Source of the DNA: Ricinus communis
Lineage: Eukaryota; Streptophyta; Magnoliopsida; Malpighiales; Euphorbiaceae
Reading direction: 5' to 3'
Length of the DNA stretch: 64,000 nt
Assembly (NCBI RefSeq): GCF_019578655.1
Contig: NC_063265.1
Coordinates: forward strand, 20,570,285-20,634,284
Within the stretch, counting starts at the first letter, position 1, and each line of letters opens with the position of its first letter. A program made the translations under genes and the position numbers. Below, in pieces: positions 24,620 to 36,869 of the stretch. The notes below the pieces were generated by a model. The model did not search any database, had not been told where the DNA came from, and saw only the letters and a program-made list of their open reading frames with translations.

Positions 24620-27600
24620 TCATAAGGACTCGGCAAATTGAAATGCCTGCAGATCCAGTTCTTGTCTCATTATGCAGTTCATCAACCAATCACTGCTGAA
24701 AGTCTGTATTCCTTTCTTTGAAGCTGATAATGCTTCTTCCATGTTTTCTTCACAACCAACAAATATTGCATTTGATGCTTCACTTATTTTGTTCAGTCCA
24801 GAAACAATCTGCATGCGTACACGGATCAACAAATTTATAAGGATGGCAATGATTTCACTCGTATACGCCAAATCTAATATAATCTCCACCGGAACCATAT
24901 GTTGACCATACTTTGTTCTTTTCCAATTGGCATGTCTTTAGATCCGTTTTTTATGTATATTTGAAATATTGAATCCGAGAAAATAAAAGAACTAAAGCAT
25001 CTTGCATAGCAGAACAGGACAAGTAAATTACTAGATGAGGCCGCTAAATGCAGAGTTATAGATCGTATTATACAACTAATAAGCATGCACTTCCTGATAC
25101 CACATCACTCATTGCAAGAAGTGAAGAACTTACATTCCCACCAGCAGACTTGACAATAGCAGACAGAGTTTTTACTGGAGGCTGGATATGAGCGGATATG
25201 CATATGTCATACCCTCTAAGAAGAGCTTTGGGTCTGGCTTTTGCTCTAAGAATTGCATCCTTTAACCCAGTTCTATACTTGAGCATGTATTCTTCATCAT
25301 GCAATACATGAGGCCATTCATCTGCACATTAGATGGGCAAAAAATATAAATGGAATTTCTTAGTAAAACCACTTAATTGATAAAAAATTTAGTCACTTTA
25401 CGCACCTACAAATCTGCCGTTCTGGAAGCTTTCTTTTAACCAACTGGATGAGACTATCCAAGCACTGCTTAAGACACCATAGACGATACATGCTTATAAT
25501 GTGTAACCAGCGATAGCTCATATGAAAGGCAACATAAAAAAGGCAAAATCCCAACTTCTTATCCTGCTGATTCTTTTAAAATACAATATGTCCACAGCAG
25601 AGGGAAAAAAATTTCACGCAAGATATGCTTAAGACATACTCAGAGATAACCAGGTAAATCTGGATAAATATGAACTTCAGTTTAAATTTCCAACAGTAAC
25701 TCTCAAGCAAAACTGAAAAAGAAAACTCGTAGAAGTTCTGAATAAGAAATATGGGAATATATCCATGCAATCATTGCAATATCCAGATTTAGCTAATAAT
25801 AGAAGGAAAAGGATCCATTAACAATAACATAAACAAAAATAATTGCCTCAAAATTGTTCGATGGAAAGTAATAAATAAAATGCAAGAGCAACACAATTAT
25901 ACAGCAATGCGTAAGTACAAGGATCAGATAGAAACTAACCCTGAACAGAGAGCAGTGCAGAAATTTAAAGTTTTTCTGATTTTTCCTGTGACTACATGTG
26001 TGCTTATACTGCCATCAGAGGTGACAGTACCACCAAGGCTTTCGATTACCTATGTGAAATGGAGATTAATCATCAGAAAATATTGCTCTGAAGAATGAAC
26101 CTCAAAGCAGAAAGACAAGTTATCAACTGAAAGAAAAGAGGGGGCAGAGAGAAAGAGCTTTAGAATTTATACAAATTCATCATCAACCAAAAGATTACGA
26201 AAAAGAAAAAACTATCCTAGAAAGAAAAGCAAAAACTATCCTAGAAACATGGTTAACTGTAAAGGATTGATAGTTTGCACAGAGGCAAACTGCAAGAACT
26301 GAATCATTTCTTAAGTAGCTACTGAGCAAGTCATCTATCTATGCAAGTTCACATAAAAAGCGTCTCAAACCTTAGATGAGTGAACAACATTAAATCTCTC
26401 CTCACAAAAAGGGAATCGAATTTTCCTTGTTCTCTCTTTGCAAAATTAAAGGAAAGGGAAAGCAAAGGTCTTGCAACCGCAGGGCAAACAGTTGACCACA
26501 AGACCCTAGCCCAGAACAACTTCTAATACTTATTCATATTTTACAAGAATCTTTCTTTTCACACTTACTTTATAGAGTAATAAATCAGAATCCATATCGG
26601 AAACAAGCTTGCACCAACTCATGGACATAAAATTACAAAGCAGAAGTACTAAAACCAACTGCAAAAGTTGGGCCATCACTCATCTTCATCTACAGAGGAG
26701 AATTCTAGAATGGAATAGCATTCCTCAAATTTCAAAGGGAAGAAAAGACCACCATAAATTTCAAGCATATGAAACTTAGAAGGAAATATCAATAACATTG
26801 GAAATTGCCACCAAGTTTCAGAGACATGAACCTACGGACATTCTGATATATTAACATTTCAAAGCATTAGGATCAGAATTGGAACTACAGATCATCTCAA
26901 TCTCCTTGGTTCTTATGGAACCAATTACATCAGTTTGGCTCTCAAAAGTAATTCTATAAATCAGCTATACCTTTGTTAGATGAATTTTCTTAGCCTCATC
27001 AGCAATGTTCATCAACATGATTTGGATGTTGTCCCCCATTGACTGAAGCCCTCTGCTCACAATAGCCTCTGATCCCATATTAATTGATCTACCTTCTTTG
27101 GCATTATTTTCCATGCAATTACTGGTCAAAGGATCTGTATCAGAGACCTCCAGAAAAGAGTTACCTTTTGAAATGGCCAAGGAGCATTCATTGAAACAAG
27201 ACTCCATTCTGTCACTTCCTGAATATTCTGTGCAGTCGATTTGATGGCTTCCCTTCACTTTTTTCGATTTCAGCGAGGATAATGAGGCTTCCCAAACTCT
27301 CCTCCTTTTATTTTGTGTATAGCAAGAGCAAAATTTAGCATCAATATCAGCTTCAATCTTTTCCAGTCCTGCACCACTTGACTTCTTGCTGCATCCCAGA
27401 CCCCCAAAAGTATCCAGTTTCTCACAATCCCCATTCCAACAGAATCCTGATGAGAACAAACAAAAAGATTGAAGACTGACCCAGGAATAACCTAAAAAAA
27501 AACCCTCACTCGTTAAAGATGGATAAAGATCTATAACTATAAAGTGAGGCTTTAACTGGCAGTGGTAAAATCACTTCCAGATTTTAACATATTAGCTCCT

Positions 27601-30600
27601 TCCTTTTTGAAGTTTCAGCATGGTAAGGAAGTGCCTTCCTGGTAATGATGCCATCCAAATTAATAATGCACGTTCATCTGACGAAAATTTCTATAGTAGA
27701 ATAAATAACTGAAATTCAAAGTTATATAAATATTACCATCTAAACAGTACCTTCTTCTCTTATTAGCCCTTCAGGGTGAGAACTTTCTGCTCTAGGAATT
27801 AATTCATCTCTTGTACCCAGAGTATTGTAATCCTTTCCAAGATGAACAGAAATATCAATAGCCGATGAGAGCTTTTGAGGCCTCAGTGGAAAATGGAATT
27901 TCTGCAACTCTGAATCATTAGCTGAAATATCCTCACCAAGATGAGAGACCATTAAAACTGAACCACCAGGGAAGCATAATGCTCTGCGGACATCAGCCTT
28001 GATTGGCAGCCTGCCAGCTCTACCCTTTTTGTCCACCTCTGCTATTGATTGAAAACCCTGCAATTTTTAAAATAATAACTTTTTTGTAAGAGTTGAAAAC
28101 ACTAATACTTTTCAGTAGTACCAATTTTATGAAATTACATCAGAATTACAGAAAACGTCCTTTTAAAAGGTGAAGAGTCTTGTTGCATACTAAAATGCAT
28201 ATGTAGGCTTTTAGAGAAACACATCTGGTCAAGGCATTTAGCTCACCTTTGAAATGGTGAGGCATGTTATCCAGACATCACATCACTTGAATTCCATTGC
28301 AATTTTATTTTTCAGATAATTGTACTTCATTAGTATTCTTGAAAAATCATAATTAACCTAAATGTTTCTTTTCCTCCTAAATTCAAGTATTTCAAATATT
28401 TATATAAATATTATAGAACTTGGATTACCAGCATACTGAATAAGCAAGTAGAATTCTATTATAATTATTGCATTATGTTTCTATTTAACAGGAAAACAAA
28501 CATAAATTTGAATTAACAAATGTGACATCCATCGCTCCAGCAAGGAGTTTTTATATCAATATGTTACCAGTTTATGCCAAAAACCCTCAGATTCCTTATC
28601 TCCCCAACAATATATAGCACGAACACCAACATTCCAAAGTCTCTTCCTCAATTCCTTGTACAACAAGCGACCAAAACCCTGAAATTAAATAAGATATGGA
28701 AGTTAAATCGAATCAAGTCGAGGATTATTAGAGTAAAAGAGCACATATGTAAAATGTCCCTGCACAAGGTTGTTTCAAGCACAAGTGGAGAAAAGGTACA
28801 TATGCATGAGAAACAATACACTACAGGCATTGTTGAGCAACTAAAAATTGTTTATAGATCTGAAACAGAGGAAGATCACAAATCAACTAGTTCCTTCTAA
28901 GCACTCAAATCATTATTGCAAAACCTTTTTTTACAATATACATTCCTATATTCACATTTTATAATTAAGCTGCAGTATGTTGTATAGCAGAACCAAGAAA
29001 AATAATATGGGGCCAAGAGATTATATAATTCCAAACAGTACATAGGCGTATTTCTCTTCAGTAGAATACAATGCTGAAAACAAAGCAAGCTTGATAGCAC
29101 TATGTGCAAGGAAAAGCAATGAATGTGATCCAATAACCTTGCGTTGATAGTCTGAACTGACAGCAGCAATAGGAATCTCAGCATACTGTGTATCAGCAGG
29201 GACTATTTGATATGTAATTGCAGCTATAACCTGCAAAAACAATGAAATAAATACAGCTGCACAGCATGTGTAAAGAGATAAGACAGAGTTTGTCCAATCC
29301 AGCATATTATTCTTTCATACAAACAAAAATGCACCCATTGCCCACAAATTTATCAAGTAAAGGAGAGGCAAAGGGGCAGAAAACAGGATAAAATGTCATC
29401 AATTTAATCTTGTTAAACACGCCACTTGTCTACATGAAGGCTTTTTCTGGCACTAAGGCTAAGAATTGTACGCCTGCTGTGGAAGGTGATAACCAGATGC
29501 AACACATTGTAGAATGTATTTGTAATGAAGACAATGCTTTCTTCGGTACGATACTGCTCTAAGTACTAGATTGTTCAGTTCACAACTCTCTAAAATAAAC
29601 AATGCTCTTTCCATTTTTTTACAATAAAAGAAAAGGAATTTAATGCTAATAACATGGATAAGGACTGGAAAGCAAACATCTTGAGAAAAAAAAAAAAAAA
29701 AAAGAGAAAGAAAGAAAAATTTAGTCCTACCACTCCAGAACCTTCAGCAAACTTGGATTTCAAAAGCAGTGAACAGTACTTCCTGCAAAATTAATGATAC
29801 ATAATCAAAATGTTCGTCTATGTTGCAACTTTGACTTCCCTTGATTAGTAGAATGATGAGCATTGTAGTTGCTGTGTTAGACCAAAGAGCTTTTCAGCAA
29901 ATATAAACTCACAACAAGGCACACAATTAGACAAATTAAAATTTATGGCTATGAATATATTGTGAGGAGGCAACATAATCATTCAGAAAGTAAGACAGTT
30001 AAGCAAATAGAAAAATTTTAAAAAGAAAAAGTTCACTTGTCCTTAGTGTATAGTTCAGGTAATGACTAAGGGACGTAGAAGAATACATTGAAACAAGCAT
30101 GACATACAATAAGAATATAGAAAGTGAAAACAATATATACCCATTGGAGATGCATTTTTCTAGAAACATTGATTGCTTTCCAGTATTTGCAGCGAAATTC
30201 ATTGTAGGTAGTTCTCGCGTGTACATCTTTAAAATCTCCTATAAAATCCACATGTGCACAAACTTAGGCGAAGTGTAAAGGCATAAGAAAATATATTGAT
30301 TAAAACATATGCACAAGATAACAGAAAAAAAAAAAAAAAAGACAATGGAAAAATTTGGGATATCAAAAGAGATCGTCGGCAATAACAAGGCATGGAGAAT
30401 AAGATATACTACCTGAAGATAACAGCTATCAGAAAATTTTGAATTTACAAGGGAAAACATATATTCTTCCCCAAGAGGTAAATTTTTCCCCACTTCCAAT
30501 ATTTCTGGAGAAAAGAAAGGAAAAAAAAAAAAGAATCTACCAAATTAGAAGAAGAATTTTCTTTCAAATCTTTTCCCTTTCATGTAAATCAAATGGGGAA

Positions 30601-31646
30601 ACAACATACTTTCTTCAGCTCTAGATTGCTCAATATCATCACAGCACCTTCTGTTAAGCTCTTCTCTCACTGCCCAAAAGAACCAAGTTAATAATTTGCA
30701 TGCTTTATATGGTTATATACTACTAGAAGTAAAGAGCCCTTGGTATTAATACTCCACGTTTTGCCAAATGAACACTCGAAAATATGTCTTGGTATAGAAC
30801 TTTACAAACTAAGACCGCATTTTGTCATCCAGATTCATTCTCCCAAAAGGCTCACACAACCATCAATTGAACTAGGAACGCTTACAATATTTAACAATCA
30901 TACATTTCTATCCATATACACATGCATCTATGCATGTTAATTGTATAAAGGTATTTGCTAGATAATAGTTCCATTTCCATAAATGAAAATTATATCCAAC
31001 TCTCCTTCATTTTGTGTTATCAAAGCAAAAAAAAAAAAAACAAAAAAAAGGCCTTGTTTGCAATAAATCGCGGCAATATCTATCTTTGCTTTATTTTTCC
31101 ATGACCGAAGCATAGAAACAAGTCTTGTTTGGAATAAATAATGCGCCGGAATTAAAATTGCAAAATTATGTAATTTGTTGCATGGTTTCATGTCTTTCAG
31201 AAAGCCTCAATTTTACACTGTCCAAACGCTGATAAAGTAGCAATAATTAATCTGTGATAAATTAATGCACACTTATCATCTGGAGATTGTTTGGGTCAAC
31301 TAAAATGAAACCTATTAGTCAAAGTAATGAAATCTCACGCCCGGGCTTCCAAACAAACAAATAAAACATTAAAAGAAAAATTCAACGGTGAAAAAGACAC
31401 CTGAGATTTTGATTTTTGAGTTTCTGGTGGTTGAAATATGAAGGCTGTTTGGATCCGATTTGGAAGTACTGAAGTTGTTAGATTCCACAGTAACCTCACA
31501 ATTACCTATAAGAGAGCAAAATTACAGAGAATTAGAGGCGGACTGAGAAATCGACCTCTACGCTTTTTGTAGCGAATCAAGGATTCTATTTACATACCGA
31601 TTAGGATTGGTGAATGAGAGGACGGCGAGGTCTTCTTTCGCGCCAT
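24620..31646 (-). CDS. GNAT acetyltransferase fused to tandem BRCT domains
   Basis: Fourteen exons join in phase to about 662 residues: 31598-31646, 31401-31505, 30610-30669, 30413-30504, 30141-30238, 29731-29782, 29138-29230, 28568-28678, 27751-28057, 26971-27446, 25940-26049, 25406-25464, 25134-25321, 24620-24808. Residues about 100-220 form a GNAT fold: AAITYQIVPADTQYAEIPIAA, then motif A DYQRKGFGRLLYKELRKRL (acetyl-CoA loop), then IYCWGDKESEGFWHKLGF. Residues about 220-460 are Ser/Lys-rich, with a basic NKRRR patch that may be a nuclear signal. Residues about 462-560 and 570-660 are two BRCT repeats: KVIESLGGTVTS, HVVTGKIRKTLN, GAWIVSSSWLKES, then LLRGYDICISAHI, IVKSAGGN, FSSDWLMNCIMRQ. 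Tandem BRCTs usually bind phosphopeptides in DNA-damage factors, so a nuclear chromatin or repair role is inferred. It resembles Arabidopsis At2g41450 from memory. Substrate unknown. Confidence 0.88.
31636..31643 (+). promoter_or_regulatory. E2F-like motif at the GNAT-BRCT start
   Basis: TTTCGCGC matches the E2F consensus TTTSSCGC and overlaps codons 2-4 of the gene (ATGGCGCGAAAG on the minus strand). A near match, CTTCCCGC, lies about 70 bp upstream of it on the minus strand near 31713. It could reflect S-phase expression. It overlaps coding sequence, so chance is a real alternative. Confidence 0.3.
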
Positions 31647-31929
31647 GATTTTTTTTTGTTTCGAGTTCCTCGAGGGAGGACAGCAAAATCTCATACTTGA
31701 GAAAGAAAATAAGCGGGAAGAAGTGAAAATTACCGTTTAGCCCTTAAATTTCTGGTCTTGGGACGAATTAGCGGGCATGTAGTTGGTGAATTGGACCAAA
31801 GCTTGACAGCGGTGTCCCGAATTAAATCCCTTCTTCTTTTTCCGATTTTAATTGTTTTAAGGGCATTCATTTAGCAATTTGAATTCATTAATGGCGTCCA
31901 TTTAGCAGTTTGGAAATTGTACCCAATAC

Positions 31930-32081
31930 TAAGAGCGTGTAGCATATGGCCTTATAGTCAATACAGCTGCATTAAAAACTTAAAATACAATGGTGCACTT
32001 TACCACCCACATGAGCATAAAAAAACTCTTTGAAATAAAATGATGTACCACCTCGCAAGAGCATTACCACCCACGCTCTTA
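31930..32081. mobile_element. Small MITE with TAAGAGCGTG terminal inverted repeats
   Basis: The 152-bp segment starts TAAGAGCGTG and ends CACGCTCTTA, a perfect 10-bp inverted repeat with weaker extension (GTAGCATATGG versus the reverse complement of CATTACCACC). TACCACCCAC occurs twice inside the right half. There is no coding capacity. It sits about 280 bp upstream of the GNAT-BRCT start codon. I could not define a target-site duplication. Confidence 0.6.
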
Positions 32082-32488
32082 CAGTTATATTATCAGCCGG
32101 ACCAATGCATTTCTTGGATTAACGGTAGCTAGTGACGAAAAATATTTGGAAATTAAAATTAGGATCGGGTTGATTCGGCCCCAGCGTGTTTGGTCCGGTT
32201 CCAAATATTTATATATATACACATATACAGTGTATATGACAGCGCCCTGAATTGACAAGGGATGCGTAAGCTTTTATCATTTTACAGACTCATGACAATG
32301 AAATTCGAAGCTCAATCCCAATTGTTTATCACCAAGCAGAAGGCTTAAACACGCATTTCAGCAAATTTAATTCAACTGCATGAAGTTATGTACACTAGGT
32401 CCATTCACGTACTATGTATGTCAGTAGGAGGAGATGGGCACAAAACTAATTTCTCCACTTACTGAACTTTATAACACATTTATCGAAT

Positions 32489-33304
32489 TCATGGTACGAG
32501 AAAATGCTGCAAGTACCTAAGACCATTTTCAAGACTCACATATCTCCAATTAACAATACTCAGAATTCCCACGCTCACCTTGTCAACCTTAACTTTCCCA
32601 TCACTTTCTGATTCTCCATGATCGCCGCTGAACCTTAACTTCAAGTCTGCTACTACCCCACTACTCATTGTATCACTCAAGCAACACCCTGGACATGGAA
32701 GCTCCGCCGAGAACCACCCTTCACCGCCGCGACTGAATCCCACTTTCCCTTCCACGTCCATCATTGTGAAAACCTCCCTCCACCCTTCCATCACAACATG
32801 CCACGAGATTCTCACATCTTCGATCGCCTCATGCAAGTAGTAATTTGCATCAATATCGAACCTGAAAACCCCTCTATACATGTGCTGGTCCAGTTCACTT
32901 CCCGGCTTCGCTGTGTTGATAATCGAATGAGATTTCTTTTTGGCGCTTATATTGATTACGAATATGAGTTTGTCGAGAGAAACCTGGGGCTTAGATGGGC
33001 TTTTTACACGGCGTTTGGTGGCGGTATAGGCCATAGCATACAGGCGGTTATAAGGGATCAAAGGGTTATTGAGTCTCAGTTGAGACACAGAAGGATAATG
33101 GGCAGTGCAAAAAGGGCGCCAGATGTGATCAGATGACGTGGAAATGTACCATGACTTGGAGACACAAGAAGCAATAGCTAGGATTTTTGGGTCAAGATGA
33201 TGAGCAACAAGAGCAACAACCTCCCACGGGGGCTGCGGAGGTGGCGGTGGAGCATCGCTGGCGGTGGGTTTATAAGACCTCAACTTGGCCATGTTCAGTG
33301 GCAT
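32489..33304 (-). CDS. F-box protein (At5g04010-like), single exon
   Basis: This 271-residue, intronless ORF has an N-terminal F-box at about residues 26-70, with a Pro run and then PWEVVALVAHHLDPKILA, IASCVSKSW and DHIWRPFC. F-box proteins use this motif to dock to SKP1 in SCF ubiquitin ligases. The C-terminal part (VFRFDIDANYYLHEAIEDV, WHVVMEGWREVF, ADLKLRFSG, VGILSIVNWRYVSLE) has no kelch, LRR or FBA repeats and resembles a small plant family of probable F-box proteins such as At5g04010. Its target is unknown. Translation could begin at Met1 or Met5. Three CACGTG boxes upstream suggest bZIP/bHLH control, for example by ABA or light. Confidence 0.88.
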   Translation of the reverse strand: MPLNMAKLRSYKPTASDAPPPPPQPPWEVVALVAHHLDPKILAIASCVSKSWYISTSSDHIWRPFCTAHYPSVSQLRLNNPLIPYNRLYAMAYTATKRRVKSPSKPQVSLDKLIFVINISAKKKSHSIINTAKPGSELDQHMYRGVFRFDIDANYYLHEAIEDVRISWHVVMEGWREVFTMMDVEGKVGFSRGGEGWFSAELPCPGCCLSDTMSSGVVADLKLRFSGDHGESESDGKVKVDKVSVGILSIVNWRYVSLENGLRYLQHFLVP

Positions 33305-33396
33305 CTCTAATCTAAGCTGTAACGGTGCAGAGACATGCAGAAGTTAAATAAGGGAGGCATTGTTCGGTTTGGGGATGTAGAGGTGAGACCGAGAGC

Positions 33397-33500
33397 CACG
33401 TGTTATGAGATAGTCATATGCATGGAATTTAAGCGACACATTATCCTTGATAAGTTGACAATCGTGGATCGCACGTGTGATACTGTGCTGCCTACACGTG
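33397..33500. promoter_or_regulatory. Cluster of three CACGTG boxes upstream of the F-box gene
   Basis: Palindromic CACGTG occurs at 33397-33402 (GCCACGTGT), 33472-33477 (GCACGTGTG) and 33495-33500 (ACACGTGG), about 95-195 bp upstream of the F-box start codon. ACACGTGG and GCCACGTGT are typical ABRE/G-box contexts. Three sites in 104 bp of AT-rich DNA is more than expected by chance. Confidence 0.6.
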
Positions 33501-33549
33501 GAGATGACGAATTGGAGAAAACAAACCATTCATGCTGGCAGTGCTAATT

Positions 33550-34844
33550 AAGTAGTACGTCCTAATTTGTTGGGAGAAGTTGAACAATGCCAAGAAGAAT
33601 TGGAATTTAACCCCAAGGTCAGCTGGTTAACCACATGAGACCATGCCAACAGTGCACTTTATTTTAAAGGCCATTTGAGTAGAAAGTTTTTATTTGAGTG
33701 CAATAGTATCTATACTTTTTATTTTATTTTATTTTATTAATATTTTAATTTTTTCTCCTTTTATCTTTGAAGGAAAATATTTATCTTTAAAAAAACAAAA
33801 TCAGAAATATTAGATACCAATTAAAAATATATATAAATAATTTAGTATATAAATTATAATAAGGATAAAAAATTAAATTTAGTTTTTTAAATATAGAGAG
33901 TTAAATTTATTTTTTATTTTATATTTAAAAATAAAAAGTATATTAGAGGTTTATTCTATTAAATTTTATAATAAAATATGTAATTCATAGAGATAGTCCT
34001 CTAAAAATGCTTTTAAAAAATAATAAAATAATAATAAAATAAAATATTATAATATTTGTTCGCACAATATTTGGCCTTTTACGTGCACTGTAATTTCGAA
34101 CATGTCAAAGATGAATTACCTCAAAATTAATGTGATTAATGAAAAATTAATTAATTGCACTGATCTGACTTCTATTAGAACGTTTATACGAAAGGATTTA
34201 AGGAACCTAAAGTTTTATGAGTTCTTAACTCTATTCCTAAAAGCTTTGTTGAATTTAAATGAAATCACTGTTTTTTAAGGTAAATAATTGCAACTAAGAG
34301 TTGAGAAAATAAACTAATTAAAGTGAAAGTTGAAGAAATTGAATTAAAAAAAATTATATTTATAAATGCTAAAAATAGATCTAAACTAAGAAAATTAAGA
34401 ACTAAATATTATTAATATATCAATACGATTTTATTGAATGATTCTTAGTTTCCTTTTTTTTTTTTTTTGAAGTGAGCTCCTCAATTTATAAATTTTCTCA
34501 GCTTGTTGATTACGTCTCTAATAACTGCCTTAATAAAAAATAATTTGTTGAGACAATTTAAACACGTGAGGCTATCTTTAAGGAAGTTGTATCATCAAAC
34601 TCTCTAACTTCTTCAACAATTGAACATATAAAGTTATTTTCAAGAAAGTAGTATAATGAAATTCTCCAAATTTCTACAACATGATAATTCTTTTCCTATA
34701 TTTCTTTGTGAAATATCTTCTTACTACCTTTAACTTCTTAAACCACTCGACTCTCACATACTTTCTATATTTTTACACGTATTGCTTCAATAAATTCTCT
34801 GAATCATAGTTCTCCATTGTACCGTATTAGGTATCTGAAATGAT
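33550..34844. other. AT-rich intergenic DNA
   Basis: No gene or clear transposon was recognised. It is dominated by A/T runs, including a poly-T run at about 34454-34470. Confidence 0.5.
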
Positions 34845-34998
34845 TACTGCGTCGCCTCAACTATCCAAGTCAGTGAAATGAACAATACACCGCCACAAGC
34901 ACTTAAGTTAGTGAAACAAATACTGCACCGCCTCAAGCATTTGAATTAGTGAAATGAATACTCCTCAAGCACTTAGTGAAATAAATAATACTGCACTC
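34845..34998. repeat. Degenerate tandem repeat, about 38-bp unit
   Basis: About four imperfect units follow the pattern TACTGCRYCGCCTCAAGC, then AYTTRAGTTAGTGAAATGAA. The first copies are about 38-40 bp, the last is shortened (ACTCCTCAAGCACTTAGTGAA). No function is evident. Confidence 0.5.
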
Positions 34999-35059
34999 CC
35001 TCATTTATTGATATAAGTCACAAATTTCTTGAATTTTTTAAAAGTTTTTTATGTGCTTT

Positions 35060-35640
35060 AAGAATGAATTGTTTATGACTTTTTATGGAAGAGCTCACTT
35101 TTCTTGAAGAAAATAAGCATGTCAAAGCCAATATCTATTGATGGTCTTAGAAAAGTTGGCACAACCAAGCCTCATTCTATTTATGAGGAAAATCCATTAT
35201 ATGGCAGATTTAGAGCATCAAGCCTAAGGTGTGGTGACAATCCAGCAGTTACACGAGCACAGTTAGATGCATAAGCACAAAGAAAGAAGGAAAAACTACA
35301 AGCAAATTCAAAGGAGCCATAAGACACATCTTTCTCAATAGTCACTAGAAGTCAATCATCTTAATCCAGTAATGCAGGGAATCCACCTTGGAAGGCATAT
35401 TGTGTTTGAGTAACTTTTGATAGTTTTTTTTGGTACATAGCCAATAGTAGTTATGGTACAATCATTTTGGCATTGGGCTACATTTTGACACTTTTTGGTA
35501 TAAAGATCAGCTTGGGGGTATATAATAGCACCTTTTAATATAAATATCAGCTTAGGAGTATATAGTGACACTTTTTAGTTTATAAACTAGATTAGAGGTA
35601 TATTTTGGCAATTGCTATAGATATTGCATATCTTGGTACA
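35060..35640 (+). pseudogene. Unidentified transposon-like relic with a tandemly repeated tail
   Basis: One plus frame from the ATG at 35119 reads SKPISIDGLRKVGTTKPHS, ENPLYGRFRASSLRCGDNP and ARAQLDA, then stop codons, with AQRKKEKLQANSKEP between stops and GNPPWKA after. The layout (a short Cys/His-poor knuckle-like segment followed by a Lys/Gln-rich tail) is reminiscent of the C-terminal end of MULE transposases, but no diagnostic motif survives. It is followed at about 35470-35620 by roughly three 50-bp tandem units (GGTATAAAGATCAGCTTGGG, then GGTATATAATAGCACCTTTT). Confidence 0.3.
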
Positions 35641-35959
35641 AAGATTAATAAACTATTATGGCTATGTTATATGTTAAATGTATACTCTCTTTTTTTGGCA
35701 ATACAAATCTATTGAATTTAATTATCATCTTGATTAATGTTGCAAATGCATTAAGAATTTTTAATTCATTTCAAAGTTCGAGTACATTTGCATCATTTGT
35801 ATCATATTACAATTATATTAATTATTTTTTCAAACTACTACAATAATACTAAACTAATACTAATATAGTTCACCGTTGCTTAACTAAACAAAGCACACAT
35901 ATATCATTGCAAAGTAAAGCACCCATGACAGCAACAATAACATCTTCAAATTTCACAGG

Positions 35960-36417
35960 ATCTTTTGTTTTTTCTCATTCTCCTTTATATTATAGAACTT
36001 CCTCTTCGTAGAAGGTGCTTCCATCTCCAAACTATCCATAATTTTCTTAATCGCTTTCTCACCACAGTCTCTTTCTTCTTCTGCAGCAATAAATTTAGCA
36101 TTCACATCCTCAACCCTTTCACCTCAGTTTTAAAGTCATTTATCACCTCCTTTTGCCCTCATAGGAAAATCTACATCATACCAAAAGGAATGACAACACT
36201 TTAGAACCTGAAAATAATTGAAATCTCAAATAATTATAATTAACAAATTAAAACCCACTTAAACCAAAAATTACTAAACCACAAACAATATTACTTTATT
36301 GCGATACCTCACACAACCATAAAATCTTCTACTAGGATTTTCTTTTGTCCAAAAGGTCTTTCTTGACCCTTTTTCCTCACATGCACACTTTACTATCATA
36401 ACTTCATCATTATCCAT
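35960..36417 (-). pseudogene. Broken GRF-type zinc-finger gene
   Basis: From an ATG at 36417 the minus strand reads MDNDEVMIVKCACEEKG, then KTFWTKENPSRRFYGCVRY. This matches the zf-GRF pattern (C-x-C...TSWT-x2-NPGRRFFGC-x2Y). After a likely intron, 35960-36200 reads KCCHSFWYDVDFPMRAK, then in shifted frames EVINDFKTEVKGLR and DVNAKFIAAEEERDCGEKAIKKIMDSLEME. At least two frameshifts interrupt this exon, and a hydrophobic tail follows a stop. GRF fingers bind nucleic acids in some repair proteins, but this plant subfamily is often repeat-associated. It is probably dead. Confidence 0.55.
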
Positions 36418-36869
36418 AACAAAAGGAATCATTCCTTTTGTTATTGTATGATGGATATGAAGAATAAGAACTCGTATATGACATTTTTAGTACAATTTGT
36501 GTTTGTGTTCCGTGGATTAGGCTTTATAATTTTTGAATTTATTTTAAAGACACAAAGATGGACAAATATTGTTGAATTAAGATTTCTAATTTGGAATATC
36601 AATTTGGACGTTTATAGTACTTGTTTTCAATCCTTTTATATTCTTTATTTATAATTTTAAAATGATAAAATTGAAAAGTAAAGTACACACAACTTTGTCA
36701 ACTGTAAACACGAGTGATGTGGCCATTTTTGCTAAATTAGTGACATGATTGGCCAAAATTTCTGCCCCCTTAAGCCAAGTTTAGGGGGCGAATTGATATT
36801 TTTATCTTAAAAAAATATACATAATGTATAAATGATATTTCTCTTCATTTCTTTAGATTATTTATGTAA

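Noticed and set aside
32798..33136. 112-codon plus ORF opposite the F-box gene
   Set aside because: It is a shadow of the F-box protein coding strand, with no recognisable domain.
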